Of a DNA stretch of 64,000 nucleotides, positions 45,571-56,650 are shown in pieces. The first letter of the stretch is position 1. Each line of letters starts with the position of its first letter. The notes under the pieces are model-generated. The model saw only the letters and a list, made by a program, of their open reading frames with translations. It was not told the DNA's origin and searched no databases. The position numbers and the translations under genes are program-made. The stretch comes from Macrocystis pyrifera (Eukaryota > Sar > Phaeophyceae > Laminariales > Laminariaceae), in assembly GCA_031763025.1 (NCBI GenBank), contig JASSKH010000006.1:896380-960379 (forward strand), written 5' to 3'.

Positions 45571-45690
45571 GTTTATTGACTATATAGCACTACCTGCTAG
45601 GCCACTCAGTCAGCGCTGACTAAGTAGCTCAGTGGTTTCACCTTTATAAACGAACAAAAACATTACATTGCGGCTCGATACGCCCTCCCG
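45571..45690 (+). repeat. tRNA-derived SINE-like unit S1
   Basis: TATATAGCACTACCTGCTAG and GCGCTGACTAAGTAGCTCAG open the unit. TAGCTCAGTGG matches the pol III A box. The B-box side (GGCTCGATACGCCC) is degenerate. The insertion ends the element B frame, giving a chance C-terminus. Confidence 0.6.
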
Positions 45691-45699
45691 CCGATAACA

Positions 45700-46035
45700 T
45701 CGTGCGGGGTTGATCAAACGCCTGATCGGCGCCTAGTTTTTCTTTCATATTGTCCCCCTCCCTAGTTGTGCGTTAGTTTACTCAAGTGGTTCCCTCCACT
45801 TTCGACTCTTTGGTCGAGTGTTCTTTTCTCGTGGTTCTCTCCACATGCTTTCCCTTTTTCTACCCACTGCAGAAAAGGCGGAAATACGACGTCTGGCGGA
45901 ACTCGAACCCCGGACTTCTTTTGTTCGTTTATAAAAAGATGGGCCACTGAGCTACTCAGTTAGCGCTGACTGAGTGGTCTAGCAGGTAGTGTTATATAAC
46001 TCCCAAGGGTGGGTCGGGGATTCATATCTCGCCGA
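45700..46035 (-). repeat. tRNA-derived SINE-like unit S2, head-to-head
   Basis: On the minus strand from about 45967, TGAGTAGCTCAGTGG (A box) is followed by GGGGTTCGAGTTCCGCC (a perfect B box). On the plus strand from the same centre, GTGGTCTAGCAGGTAGTG is followed by CGGGGATTCATATCTCGCC, a second B-box-like sequence. The two promoters diverge from a shared CTGAGT(A)GCTCAG / GCGCTGACTGAGT centre. Confidence 0.65.
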
Positions 46036-46195
46036 AATCGTAATTTTCTTTTCGAGCGTGTGCGTTGGAGACAATAAAAATGATTATGATAGTATGCCTC
46101 TGGACACCAGTGGCGTTTGGCGAGGGGAGGACCCCGGAGATCACTGTTACTAAGTCGACGAGATTCCACGAACTCTAAAGCATACCAGTATATTT

Positions 46196-46300
46196 TATTG
46201 ATTATATAGCACTACCTGCTAGACCAATAATTGAGCGCTGACTTAGTTGCTCAATGGTTTCACCTTTTTAAACGAACAAGGGTTCTCGCGCGGTGGGGCT
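46196..46300 (+). repeat. tRNA-derived SINE-like unit S3
   Basis: Same left part as S1 (TTATTGATTATATAGCACTA) and the same centre (GAGCGCTGACTTAGTTGCTC). Its B-box side is lost where it meets element C. Confidence 0.6.
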
Positions 46301-46741
46301 CGGCAGAAAAGTACATTGCCTATACCTGCCCGCGCTGCCATCAACGACAGCAGCCCATGCCCTATAGCTTGGCGTTCCGCGCAGTCTCTCCCCGCTTGTC
46401 CGCCCCCTCAGCACATCTCCATCTTCCGGGTGCCGCCCAACTTTTACCCTGCCCGGACCACTCTGTACATCGCCACCACCCTCCTGGTGTCGTGCAGTTT
46501 CTCTTTTTGTCTGCCCTCTTTGCACCGCCACCACCCTCCTAGTGTCATGCAGTCTCCCCCTTTGTCCACCTTCTCTACACACCGCCACCACCTTCCCAGT
46601 GTCGTCCAGTCTGCCCCCTTGTCCGTCCCCCCTCGGCACATCACCATCCTCCAGGTCCGGGATATACGAACCCAGTTCTCGAGTAGCACGCCGCGAAATC
46701 TGTGGCTGCGGTGACTGCTGCGGCGGCGACGGCGGTGACAT

Positions 46742-46773
<32 letters not shown>

Positions 46774-46892
46774 GTGACGGCGGCGACAGCGGCAGCGGTG
46801 ACGGTGGCTGTAGCGGCGGCGGTGGGGAGTGACGGCGGCAGTGACGGTGACGGTGACGGCCGCAGCGGAGGTAGCGGCGGTAATGACGGTGG

Positions 46893-47765
46893 TTACGGCG
46901 GCAGCAGTGGGGATGGGGACGGTGGCTCGGGCCATACGTCGGGGCCCGTCAGAGGCTCCGGCGCAGGGTGGTGGCGACGGCTACGGCGGCGGCGGGGAGT
47001 TCTCCTCCTCCGAAGGCAGTAACCCCACATACGGTTCCCGCGGGTGTTCCCAAGTGACGTCACGGGAGAACGATCTCCGGCCAGACACCAGCAGAATCTG
47101 GCTGCAGTCAGCTGCGTGGTCGTTGCCGCCGTTGAGGTACAGTAAGCCTCCCCCTTCGGGTCGGTCTTCAGGGTCGTCCTGACGTGGTGGAAGCCCGGTT
47201 TCAGAAACGGGAGCAACCGCGTAAACGGTGATCTCCCGTAGATTTTACGGTACGGCGAGTGCATTTCCGGCTTGTCCCTTACCCTCGGTGTCATGTTGAT
47301 CACATCGCTCGCGTACACGCATGACTCAGCCCGGAGGAGCTGCGTCGCCGTCTTCTTTGCATCGATGAACAGGCGGGGGGGCTCCAGGCGGGACGCCATT
47401 GCAAGCTCCAGCGTCATGACGATCCGTCCCTCGACCAGGCCGTCATGCTTCGGAGAATCGACGGGCGTGTGCTCACAGTGGATGCCATGATGTTTTAGCA
47501 ACTCCACGAACTCCCATTTCGTGAACTAAGTGCTGTTGTCCGAGCGAAGGCACTCCAAGATAGACGGCACACCCTTTAGGGTTGATGTCGGCCAGAAAAC
47601 CAGCGAAGACCTTCGGGACGTCGGACGTCCGCTTCGAGAAATATGGCCACCCCAGTCGCGAGTAGTCGTCAACGATCATCATCAAGAACTGCGCATCGCC
47701 AGCAGACCAAGACTGCTGTCCCGACAGATCCACGAACAGACGCTCCAGAGGCCTGGTGGAACGAC
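46893..47765 (-). pseudogene. Element C integrase
   Basis: From 47765: RPLERLFVDLSGQQSW (first Asp) and FLMMIVDDYSRLGWPYFSKR, then in a shifted frame LECLRSDNST, in-frame TAG at 47526-47528, FTKWEFVELLKHHGIHCEHT and DSPKHDGLVEG (Glu region), then LLPFLKPGFHHVRTTLKTD. The TAG occupies the same codon as the TAG in element A. The C-terminal Pro/Arg-rich part and its Gly/Ala-rich antisense frames are low-complexity sequence. Confidence 0.82.
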
Positions 47766-48362
47766 ACTCTCTTGTCTATGGCACCGCCATCCTCATCCCT
47801 TTCACCTCAGAACACCCAGAGCACACCAAATTAACTCCCCCCAAAATCTTAATGCCTATCTGGCGTGCCGTCTCACGGAGGGTGTCAGCACGGGAGTGGG
47901 CAAGGAAAACAAGAAAGATCGTTAACATCAATCCTCCGTATTTTTTCAAGGGGCCAAAACAGCGGCAGCAATCGGGGTCTCTACAATCCGCGTGGCGTCT
48001 ACGTATGGAGCCACGTCTCTACGCATGGAGGACATTTGCCTATTCAACATGTGAGCTCCCTGAGCATCAAGTGTCACCGGGCATTTCAACATTTCTGCAT
48101 GAAGCGAAAACAGGGTGAAGCAAACACCGGGTACGTATGCTACGTCCAACGGCCTAACGTGAACGTCACACTGAGAGCTGTGCATTACTATTGGAATCTG
48201 GCCGAAGTACTCTATTTTCAGTGACCCCATGTCATCGACCAGCAAACTGCTCTTATCGGGGGGAGGGGGGGTGCAGTCTACCATACCAAAGGGGTTACCA
48301 GTCACATGAAAGGTTGCTCCCGAATCCGCTATCCACTCTTTTCTCCCACGAACCCAAAACAA
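47766..48362 (-). pseudogene. Element C protease and GAG-pre-integrase
   Basis: EWIADSGATFHVTGNPFGMV keeps an intact DSG catalytic triplet. VRPLDVAYVPGVCFTLFSLH is the protease C-terminus. After a frameshift near 47950, HSRADTLRETARQIGIKILG and NLVCSGCSEVKGMRMAVP form the finger domain. An in-frame TAG lies at 47776-47778, after which TRECRSTRPLERLF continues into the integrase. Confidence 0.82.
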
Positions 48363-48860
48363 ATATCAGTCGCCTTGCCTTAGTGCGCAAACTGCGCGGT
48401 GAGGAAGTGCGGATCGAACGTAGGCGTAGGGTTGCCGTTTTTCGCTGGACAGGAACTGCTCGAAGAGGGTTGTTGTGACCGGGAATCTCCGGCCGAGGAA
48501 TACTCACCACTGCCGTAAGGCGTCTCCTGCAGCCAGCCACCTCTGTAGTACATCTGTTGAGGGGTTTGAGGAGTAGCAGCACCCGGATGGCGACGTTCAC
48601 CTGCGCAGGAGCAACCTGGAATTCCGCGACGTGGTGGCCCGGTCTGCCGCACCGGAAGCAGAGCCCCTTGCGCCTCCATGGCGTGTTGTTCACTGGGGGA
48701 CCCCAGCCTGCCGGAATCGTTACACCCGTTGTTCCTGGTGGTGGCTCGGTAGGTACCCAACCCATGGAGGAGACTACTCCGCCCGTACCGAAGGGGTCTG
48801 GACCAGAGTCATCTCAAGGGTACCCGAAGGCCAATGTCTCTCAACGCCATTTGGGACCGG
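48363..48860 (-). pseudogene. Element C zinc knuckle segment
   Basis: LCFRCGRPGHHVAEF matches CX2CX4HX4C except for Phe at the last position. It follows a Pro/Gly-rich stretch (EPPPGTTGVTIPAGWGPP) and precedes the protease in another frame. Confidence 0.75.
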
Positions 48861-50074
48861 TTATCCCCCCGACGAAGCTCCTCCCCGGTTGCCACCTTGC
48901 TGATGGGGCCGGCGCTGTTGCTGCTGTTGCTGGGGCTGCTGCTGCCGTTGATGCTGCTTCTGCTGTTGCTGATACTGCTGCTGAAGCTGCTGCTGCTGCT
49001 GCTGATCCTGTCGCTGGAGCTGCTGATACTGCCGCTGCTGCTGCTGCTGCCCACCCTTGAACCTTCCGCCTCTTCTGTTCTTCCTTTCCCCTCCTGGACC
49101 CGCACCTCCACCACCGCCAGGCTGCGCACCTCCGGCGTACAATGCATGCAGATCTACCACTCCCTGCACGCCCAACGCCTTATGAACCATCTCCTTCTCT
49201 ATCTTGTCGTTGGCATACGCGTCACGGATGCTCTCATCGATCTCGGAAGGGGGGATGGAAGGGCGAGCAAGAACTGACTCACTTTGGCTTGTGTACAAAG
49301 ACGAGAGGTTGGTAACTACGTGGCGATTCACTTCTTCTACACTCGTACCACAGCCCAGCATAGCCAGCTCATCTGCTGCCTTGCCTACCCTTCTTAGAAA
49401 CAGCAGGGGGTTCTCGTCATCCGGATGGTATCAAACTCTCTCTTCAACTTATGCGTCGCAACTATCGTCTTTGGCATGTAGTAGCCTTGTATCTCTTTCC
49501 AAGCACCACTCGGCGATATTGCCTCCTGCATGCGAAATTCAGCCGTATTTTATCCCGTCATTGACTCGATCATCGATCCGTATACCAATCGCGCATCTCT
49601 GATCTCTTGATGAGAATGCCTGGAGGCTAGTTCCTCCGGCCACACCCTCATATCACCTACCATAACTGGGTTAGCTGTGTTGCTGAGTACATGCATGCAC
49701 CCGAGCGATGATATGTAAAGTTAAACACTTACTGCGCCACATACTAAAGTGGGCTTCCATATTATCAAACTTTGAGGGTCTCGACCGGGTTAACCTAGGG
49801 CGGAATAAAGAGGATAAATGGCATATCTGATTGGGCTTCCAGCCCAGGTGTCGGCACAGTCAACATTCCTTGTTGTCTTGCAGCTGCTTCTCCTCTCGTC
49901 CCCCCACGCCGCGCGCCTCCTCTCCGTTCCTGTTTTCTGCGCGTCCCTCTCGGCGCGCAGCCTCTGCTCCTCCGTTGTCCTTTCCAGGACCTCGATCTTC
50001 TTTCTCGTCTCATCTATCTTCTTCTCACTTGCCACGCTGGCTTCCTGCCTAGGCACACATTCTAAACTAGGCAT
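48861..50074 (-). pseudogene. Element C gag with long Gln-rich tail
   Basis: The N-terminal part (from 50074) has a predicted coiled coil, KKIEVLERTTEEQRLRAERD. The capsid part contains ENPLLFLRRVGKAADELAML and YANDKIEKEMVHKALGVQGV. It ends in a Gly-rich and then Gln-rich domain of about 80 residues (QQQQQLQQQYQQQQKQHQRQ). Several stops break the region between 49361 and 49790. Confidence 0.75.
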
Positions 50075-50439
50075 GCCGGAAGACGGTTCCCACTATTCTA
50101 GGTTGGCCTTGGCTACGCTTGCCAATAGAAGATCACCGGCTCACTAAGGTGTTGACTGATCCTTAAAGATATAGACGCAGCTGGCACGGGAAGGCGTGTT
50201 TGGTTCCAGTCAGTAGCACGGAGCTCCTCTTAAATTATATCCGAGCTGTCGAGTGACAGCACATGGCAATGCATGCAGGTGATTATCCAGCAAGTTGCCA
50301 GCACAACCTCGGGTTTGTCCCGCAGAATATCCGCCAATATAACCCTCTCCCATAATCCTACATCAATATATGGAACCCCCTAATGTTAGATGGCACATCT
50401 AAGTCGTGTTCCTGACCAAAATCAATAGATTCTGACGAT

Positions 50440-51386
50440 GGAGCTCCGACTCCGACGGTGGTCTGGACTGTTGCGCGTCACCGACGAGCGCACTTGTCAG
50501 GACCGGGCGATGGTGAAGAGATTCGGGGGGGAAGCACGAGAGCACAGACCAGAATCCTCAACCGAGAAGCGGCAGCGGGTCTGATTAGTACGATCGGGCC
50601 CTATGAAAGAGGCCGTATTCTCCAGGCGCTGCTGGCGTCAAAGAGACAGGGCGTGAAAAGACGAAGATGCCAGATTGCCTAGCAAAAGTGGCGGAACCGG
50701 GACAAGCGTCGTACTCCGCGGCGCGCTCGTCAAGATATTCGAACGTCTGTACGGAGGCGATGGAAGCGGAATTTGACGGACTAGAGGCCGCTAGAACTTC
50801 GGCTGAGATTTATGAATTTCTCAAGGGTAGTAATGTTGTGGATTCAAAGTGGCTCTTGAAGTGGAAGCATGTCGAGCATGGAATGATTGCGCGAGCAAAG
50901 GCGAAACTGGCTATCTCCAGAAAGAGGATGTTGATTGCTTCGACATTTCCCCCCCCACTGCATCGACCACGTCTGACAGACACTGTAGCAGCGTTCGCAT
51001 GCAAACTTGACTTAGATCTGAGGCACTTGGACGTTGCTCAGGCCCTCATACAGTCAGAGTTGGATACTGCGAGTTTCCTGAGATTTCCGGCTGGGAGTGG
51101 GCGATTTTCGGGTAGGGTGGTTCGACTGAACAAGGCTCCATACGGACTGAAACAGAGTGGTTGTTCATGGTATAAGCTACTGTCGTCAACCTTGGTCGAG
51201 TGTGGTCTTAAGCAACGCTTGGTAGACCCGCCCGTGTTTCGACGGATGGTGAATGAGGAAGCTGTAGCGATGTTGGTGGTCCACGTGAATGACATCAACA
51301 TCATGGCTGCCAAAAAGATCACAGATTCGATAGTGGCAGATCAAATTAAGAGATTCTCTCCGAAACATCTCGGAGAGGTTACGTGA
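50440..51386 (+). pseudogene. Element B reverse transcriptase
   Basis: This is an RVT_2-type copia reverse transcriptase. EAMEAEFDGLEAARTSAEIY and VVDSKWLLKWKH open the domain. LDLDLRHLDVAQALIQSEL carries the first catalytic Asp region, VRLNKAPYGLKQSGCSWYKL is the conserved QSxxxWY block, and LVVHVNDINIM stands where the YVDD/HVDD box should be, with one Asp changed to Asn. This loss and the TGA at 51384-51386 (after LGEVT) make the copy inactive. Confidence 0.88.
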
Positions 51387-51389
51387 TAC

Positions 51390-52260
51390 ATGGGAAGCGA
51401 GTACAAAAGGGATCACGAAACGGGCACGCTGGAGATCGTGCAGACTCAGTTCATCGAGAGTGCTGTAGAATGTTTTGGTATAATAAAAATGAGTCCCATC
51501 CCCGCTTCACCGTCCTTAGACCTCAGGCACGTGAGTGACTGGAAAACTGTGGTGGACGCGAATTTCCGCGAAATGGTGGGGAGTTTAATGATAATTTCGA
51601 ACCAGACGAGACCAGACATCTCCAACGCAGTACGATCGATTGCGCGGTTCCCGCATGACCCTAAAGAAATACTCCTGAAAGCGGCCCGGAAAATCCCAGA
51701 AGACGTGAACTGTACGGCCCACTTGGGCCTGATGATTAAGAGAGAAAGTAAGTTGGAGGGTGTGCGGTTGGAGTACGACCTAGAGACGTACGTGGACGCA
51801 GGCTACGCCCACAGGGCCGACAACAGGCGTTCGATTTCAGGAGTAGGCATCGGCTGTGGAGGTACGTGTGTGTCCTGGTTCTCTAAGACGTACAAATGCG
51901 CTACCCTATCCACCACTGAGGCGGAGTACGTAGCAATGGCCGACGGGGAAAAGGAAGCCCTTTACGTGAGAAGAGTTAGTTTTCATGACGCACAGCCTGG
52001 GGTCGCCGAAGATTGACGTATTTGAATACAGCAACGGCGCGATAGACATGGCCAAAACTCCCTTGAGCTCGTAAAACAGTAAGCATATAGACGTAAGGTA
52101 CCACTTTCAGTACGAGTTGGTAGAGACGGGGGAGTTATCTGTTAAGTACCTCTGGAAGAGGACCAACATGCCGAAATCCTCACGAAGGCCATTAGCAGAG
52201 AGAATTTTGAAAAAATCGCGATTGTCTATCTGGGATATATTTTTTATCCGTGTGTGTTAG
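51390..52260 (+). pseudogene. Element B reverse transcriptase C-terminus and RNase H
   Basis: YMGSEYKRDHETGTLEIVQT continues the frame after the TGA. REMVGSLMIISNQTRPDISN is the copia connection domain. RNase H has YVDAGYAHRADNRRSISGVG (first Asp), ATLSTTEAEYVAMADGEKEA (Glu and second Asp) and, after stops, SKHIDVRYHFQYELVETGEL. The stops in the last part include a TAA before NSKHID. Confidence 0.85.
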
Positions 52261-52304
52261 TTCGATTGTCGTTCAGGCTTGTAGGTTAATCGACGCCAGG
52301 GAGG

Positions 52305-52590
52305 GCGTTTGATATACTGTAACTTGTATCACCGAACAATCCAACAATAGGTTACGGTTTATACGAGTATTCTGACGGCTACACACACGAGTAGTCTGAC
52401 GGAATATGTACGAGTAGACACTACGAGGAGGTACGAGTGCAACGACGAGGAGCTGTTGCTGAGCTGTGGAGCGTAGACCATTGTGGTCACTCCACCTTCT
52501 CACCTTGCCTTTGTCTACATCTTTCCGAGACGACCTAATAAAGACAACTTAAACTTTCTTCGTCACGCTGCGTGTTGCCGTGGCTAGCTC
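52305..52590 (+). repeat. Possible 3' LTR or untranslated end of element B
   Basis: This AT-balanced sequence follows RNase H and a purine-rich GGGAGGGCG. It starts near TGATATACTG and contains AATAAAG. No partner LTR is found upstream of 42950, so the call is tentative. Confidence 0.35.
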
Positions 52591-52734
52591 ATGGCGGTTT
52601 GGAGCGTAACCAGTGCCGTACTCACAGCCCAAGTGTGGCTGCCGAGAGCGTATAATCCCCCGCATATCAGTGCTAAATCAACAAGGATTTCCTCCGTTCC
52701 TCCCCCTCCGCCTGTTTATTTCCGGCCCTCCCTC

Positions 52735-53175
52735 TCTCTCCCTCCTCTCCTCTGCTCATCCCTCCCTTGCTCCCTACCTCGCCCCCCTCCCCCTCCCCTC
52801 TTCCCCCCCTCACACACGCTCCCTCCCTCCCTCCCCTCATTCACTCCCTTCCTCCCTCCCTCCCTCCCTCCCTCCCTCCCTCCCTCCCTCCCCCCCCCTC
52901 CCCCTACCCTCCCTCCCTCCCTCCTCTCTCTCTCTCCCTCCTCTGCTCATCCCTCCCTCCCCCTCCCTCCCTCCCTCCCTCCCTCCCTCCCTCCCTCCCC
53001 TCCCTCCCTCCCTCCCTCCCTCCCTCCCTCCCTCCCCCCCCCCCCCATTCCCTCCCTCCCTCCCTCCCTCCCTCCCTCCCTCCCTCCCTCCCTCCCTCCC
53101 CCCCCCCTCCCTCCCCCCCCTCCCTCCCTCCCTGCCTGCAGCCCCCCCCCCCCCCCCTCCCTCCCTGCCTGCAGA
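52735..53175. repeat. (CCCT)n pyrimidine microsatellite
   Basis: About 440 bp of nearly pure C/T, mostly CCCT repeats with poly-C interruptions. The complementary strand is GGGA-rich and could form triplex or G-quadruplex structures. The Pro/Ser/Leu-rich and Gly/Arg/Glu-rich frames across it are not genes. Confidence 0.95.
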
Positions 53176-53242
53176 CCTCCACCCTTGTTTTATTGTGTCT
53201 CGCTCCCTGGTACTTGGTACGTACGCTGACCAAAAACGATAG

Positions 53243-53869
53243 TGGCGTCTAAACAAACGCGGGTAAACAACTAAATTGGCATACGCGTAAAATATACCCT
53301 GCCTACACGACTGAAAAAATGAAGTCACAAGAGGGAGAGGCGGGAGGGCTCATTTCTTTTAACCGAACCAAATCTTGCTAAGAAACGGCTTGAGCTAAAA
53401 ATAAATCACCAGCTCTACCAGCCAGTAGAGTTGTCCACGCTGTGGTTGAGTAAGTTTCTGGGAATGTTCTCCATTAACGCAAGAAAAAAAACAGGTCCCT
53501 GCTTGACTCTCCTGATCCCACCCGGACCTGATCTCACCCGGATATGATCGAATTTGGCACCCTGCTCACACCCACAAGGTGCAGAAATATAGTTAGCCCA
53601 CCGCAGGAGCCGCCAAAGGCCGTGAGCGCGAAGCGCCAACCGTAAACGGTCAGAAATTGTCGAACGGTAAAAAATCGTCAGATGCAAAAAAAGAAAAAAG
53701 CGCCGCAACCCGAGCATTGAACCCAGCATCGAAAGCATGGTGCAGAGACCGCGAAGCTATATCACGCTCCACCCCCCCCCCCACCCCCTCCCACCCGCTC
53801 CACGTTACGGTTCGCAGTTTAAAGCCACACCCAGGACAATAGACAATGGCCCCTGCAATAGTAATATAA
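53243..53869. other. Spacer, no gene seen
   Basis: Short frames only. I recognise no coding sequence, RNA gene or repeat. Confidence 0.45.
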
Positions 53870-55215
53870 GATGGTACAATGGATGGGTCTATTGTCGTCG
53901 ATTAAGTCTACCGATTGGCACGCTCCTCGATTCGTTATCGTCGATAATGTCTATCGATAGGTTACGTCCCCAACATATTGTTCAGGCAGGAGTGTGCTGA
54001 AGTACCTGGGTTGAAAGCTATTGTCACCGACAAGGTCTATCGACGGATAGCATGCAAAATCTACTGCAGTCGACAGTGGCTATCGATGGACACATTTCTT
54101 CTCCAATTGTTGCCGCAATGGCTATCGATAGATGCATTTCTTAATCTATTGTGACCGGCAAAGTCTATCGATAGATATGTTTCTGAATCTATTGTGACCA
54201 GCAATGGCTATCGATAGATACATTTCTAATCTGTTGTGGCCGGCAATTGCTATCGATTGACACCGTTAATAATCTATTGGGGTGGACAATGTCCATCGAT
54301 GGACATCATCACCCGCTTATTTCCACGCAATTAATGTACTCTGATTTACTAGCAACGCAGTATTTTAAGCCGAAGCAATGTCATATGTTTATCTTGAGAT
54401 CACTACCAGTATGGAATGAGTGCATGGTGTATCGTGATGAGCAGCAATGTGGGTGCATGGCATAGCGTAGAAGAGGGCTGCAACGTTGTGTGCCTCAACA
54501 AGGCAGCGGGCATCGAGGGGGTTAAGTGTGTTGCATTGTCGGCTGTGTTGTTGTGGTTAGTACTCTGTGTTTCCTAATCGGTTACGCTCTGTACATGTAA
54601 GAGATAAATCATTGCCGCCACACAATGACCTCAAAAACGTGCTAGTCAATAGCCGTTTTCGACCACAATAGACTGGCTGCGCTGTCCAATGATAGATATT
54701 GTCGGCAACAATATTTTATAATTTTGGGGAATGGGCTGTGAGCATCATGGGATAAATGTGGTAATATGTGCCTGTACCCTGGGCGATAGAAACGAGATAA
54801 CAACATTGCCGCTAAAGCAGTAACCCCGAAAAATCGTGCATCGATGGATATTGTCAACGCGAACAGACTGACAACGCTGACTAACGACACGCATTGAGAA
54901 CCACAATAGACCGGCAACACCGTCTATCGATTGACGTTGTTACGACAAACGACTGGGAACGCTGTCTACGGATAGATATTGTCAGGGAACTATATGGCTT
55001 CGGCAATGGACGCACAATAATATATTACGTCTTTGCTCTCACAACGTTGTCCATAGATGACCATCGTCTTGAGCAACAGATGTTGGGGAAGCAACCGCGA
55101 TAGATATTGTTTGAACCATAACAGGATAAAAACGTTTGCCTATCGATGGCTATACTAGCCGCCAACAATATACACCCAATTGTATCCATCAATAGATATC
55201 GTCACAAACAATAGA
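53870..55215. repeat. ATCGAT-palindrome repeat array
   Basis: Repeated units of roughly 55-60 bp contain palindromic TCTATCGATAGA and a TCTATTGTGACCGGCAA-like spacer, best preserved at 54100-54260. Degenerate copies with TATCGATGG, ATTGTCG or CAATAGAC continue to about 55215. No coding sequence is supported. Confidence 0.75.
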
Positions 55216-55400
55216 CTGTTGGGCGTGTTTTCGCAATATAATACTGCCTAAACATGTTGTATACCGTGGGATGATGCATGTTGATGGCCATTCTTGACGG
55301 CCGCCGAAGCTCTTCTGTTGCCGCCAATAATAGGTGTGCGAATGTGTTTCAACAATAGCCATCGCCACCCATAATAATAGATTGTCGGCCGGGCTCCGAA

Positions 55401-55590
55401 AATATGAATCTGACTTACTTCATTTCATTATAGGACCAAAAACTCGACTTAAGGAACTAAAAGCAGAGGACGTCCTTGTAATAAAGTTGACCGGCATCCG
55501 AAAATACAAACAGGACTTACTTTATTTCAGTATGGGACAAAAAACTTGAGTTAAAAAATTGAAAGCTGAGAATTTTCTTGTCAAGTTGGT
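55401..55590. repeat. Tandem duplication, period about 100 bp
   Basis: CCGAAAATATGAATCTGACT and CCGAAAATACAAACAGGACT start two related units that share TTACTT(C/T)ATTTCA, a GGGACAAAAAACT(T/C)GA-like block and a GAAAGC(T/A)GAG-like block. A diverged relative occurs at 63800-63940 on the far side of element D. Confidence 0.6.
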
Positions 55591-55714
55591 TACGAGTATA
55601 TTTTTAACATCCAGAGTAATTTCGGAAGTGCAGTTAATATAAGACGACATAGGACCATCTATTACGGGGAATTTTCAAGGGCTCTCAGAACTGGGATTTA
55701 CCCGACGTGACTGT

Positions 55715-56039
55715 CCAAAACACCGGTAGGCTCCTCAGGATGCCCCCACAAGTCTTCCGAGTGCTTTCTCGGGCACGTTTACCCAGAGTCGTAGTTGGAC
55801 TATTCGTCCATATTTCCAGTTCTTCTGAGGATATCGTGATGTTTCAATAAAAGAAAAAATCAAAGGTACATAGTTTCTGATCCCAGTTCCGACAAGCAGC
55901 CCTTTGCTTTTGACCCTCCGAAAAAGATTGATTGGGTGCTCCAAAAACCAAACCAGGACTCTCGAGAACCCGGAAATTGTTCCTGAAAGCTCTGGAATAA
56001 CTCCGGAGAGTATTCTGAGGAGCCTACCGGTGTTTTAGG
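55715..56039. repeat. Foldback/MITE-like element with 24-bp inverted ends
   Basis: CAAAACACCGGTAGGCTCCT plus CAG at the left is matched by its complement CTGAGGAGCCTACCGGTGTT plus TT at the right, essentially perfect over about 22 bp. The 325-bp unit has no coding capacity that I recognise. No clear target duplication is seen. Confidence 0.8.
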
Positions 56040-56243
56040 CTATCCCGCCGAGCAAAACGCGCATATTCGGCCTAAAAACCCAGTTCGGAGGGTGTGTCTT
56101 TTAACCCCCTCTAAAGAGAAGGGGAACGAGCGGAACGGCACGAGGCTTTTTCGTGGTCATTTTGCTCCGTGCCTTTGTAAAAAACGTGTTTGGGTCCATA
56201 TATATATATATATATGTATATATATGCAGAATCCTGATCCTTG

Positions 56244-56345
56244 CCAGCCGAACGGTATCTTTTGCACATGCCACGGCAAATTAGTGTCCGCGTCTGCCAG
56301 CCGAACGGTATCTTTTGCACATGTCACGGCAAATTAGTGTCCACG
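56244..56345. repeat. 53-bp tandem duplication next to the D 3' LTR
   Basis: Two units each contain GCCAGCCGAACGGTATCTTT, TGCACATG and CACGGCAAATTAGTGTCC. They follow a TATA dinucleotide run at 56200-56225. Confidence 0.85.
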
Positions 56346-56391
56346 TCATCTTCGGTGGTGTCCATTCTAAGAGAAAAACTCGTATAATGGG

Positions 56392-56650
56392 TGTGGTGCC
56401 GCTCAACCTTACAATGAGGCGAGGGAGCAAAAGAAGATATGGTGTTGTTGTTGATATTTTCGTCGATGAGTTGTGAGAACAAGGGGGCTCTCATCCTTGT
56501 TCCCCGTGACCCTATAAAACCATCTGAATATATTTTTATGCAACCCACTCGGGAAAACATAAATCCCACCGCATATTTCCGTCGGTCAATTTCCCGTTAC
56601 TTAAATCACACTGTCAGTTCAATCAGACTTTGGTACGAGCAAATCCCACA
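56392..56650 (-). repeat. Element D 3' LTR
   Basis: 259 bp, same length as its partner. On the minus strand it begins TGTGGGATTTGCTCGTACC and ends in CGGCACCACA. Confidence 0.92.

Larger units (their letters stand above)
46300..50120 (-). mobile_element. Ty1/copia-type element C fragment inside element B
   Basis: On the minus strand it runs coiled-coil gag, capsid region, Q-rich spacer, zinc knuckle, protease, GAG-pre-integrase, integrase, then a Pro/Arg-rich linker that fades out at about 46300 next to SINE S3. Reverse transcriptase and RNase H are absent. It separates the integrase of B from its reverse transcriptase, so it was inserted into B or joined by rearrangement. LTRs are not visible. 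Confidence 0.8.
42950..52590 (+). mobile_element. Ty1/copia-type element B, decayed, interrupted by SINEs and element C
   Basis: The plus-strand order is gag, CCHC knuckle, protease, GAG-pre-integrase, integrase, then (after the 45.6-50.4 kb interruption) reverse transcriptase and RNase H. In-frame TGA codons fall where Trp is expected (44716-44718, 51384-51386). No matching pair of LTRs is found, though the AT-rich stretch with AATAAAG after 52305 could be the 3' LTR. Confidence 0.8.

Noticed and set aside
46702-47022. Ala/Thr- and Gly-rich plus-strand frames over 46.5-47.0 kb
   Set aside because: Antisense to the low-complexity linker of element C; no independent support.
52591-53252. Pro/Ser/Leu-rich and Gly/Arg/Glu-rich open frames of 160-210 codons
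   Set aside because: They are translations of the CCCT microsatellite in several frames on both strands.
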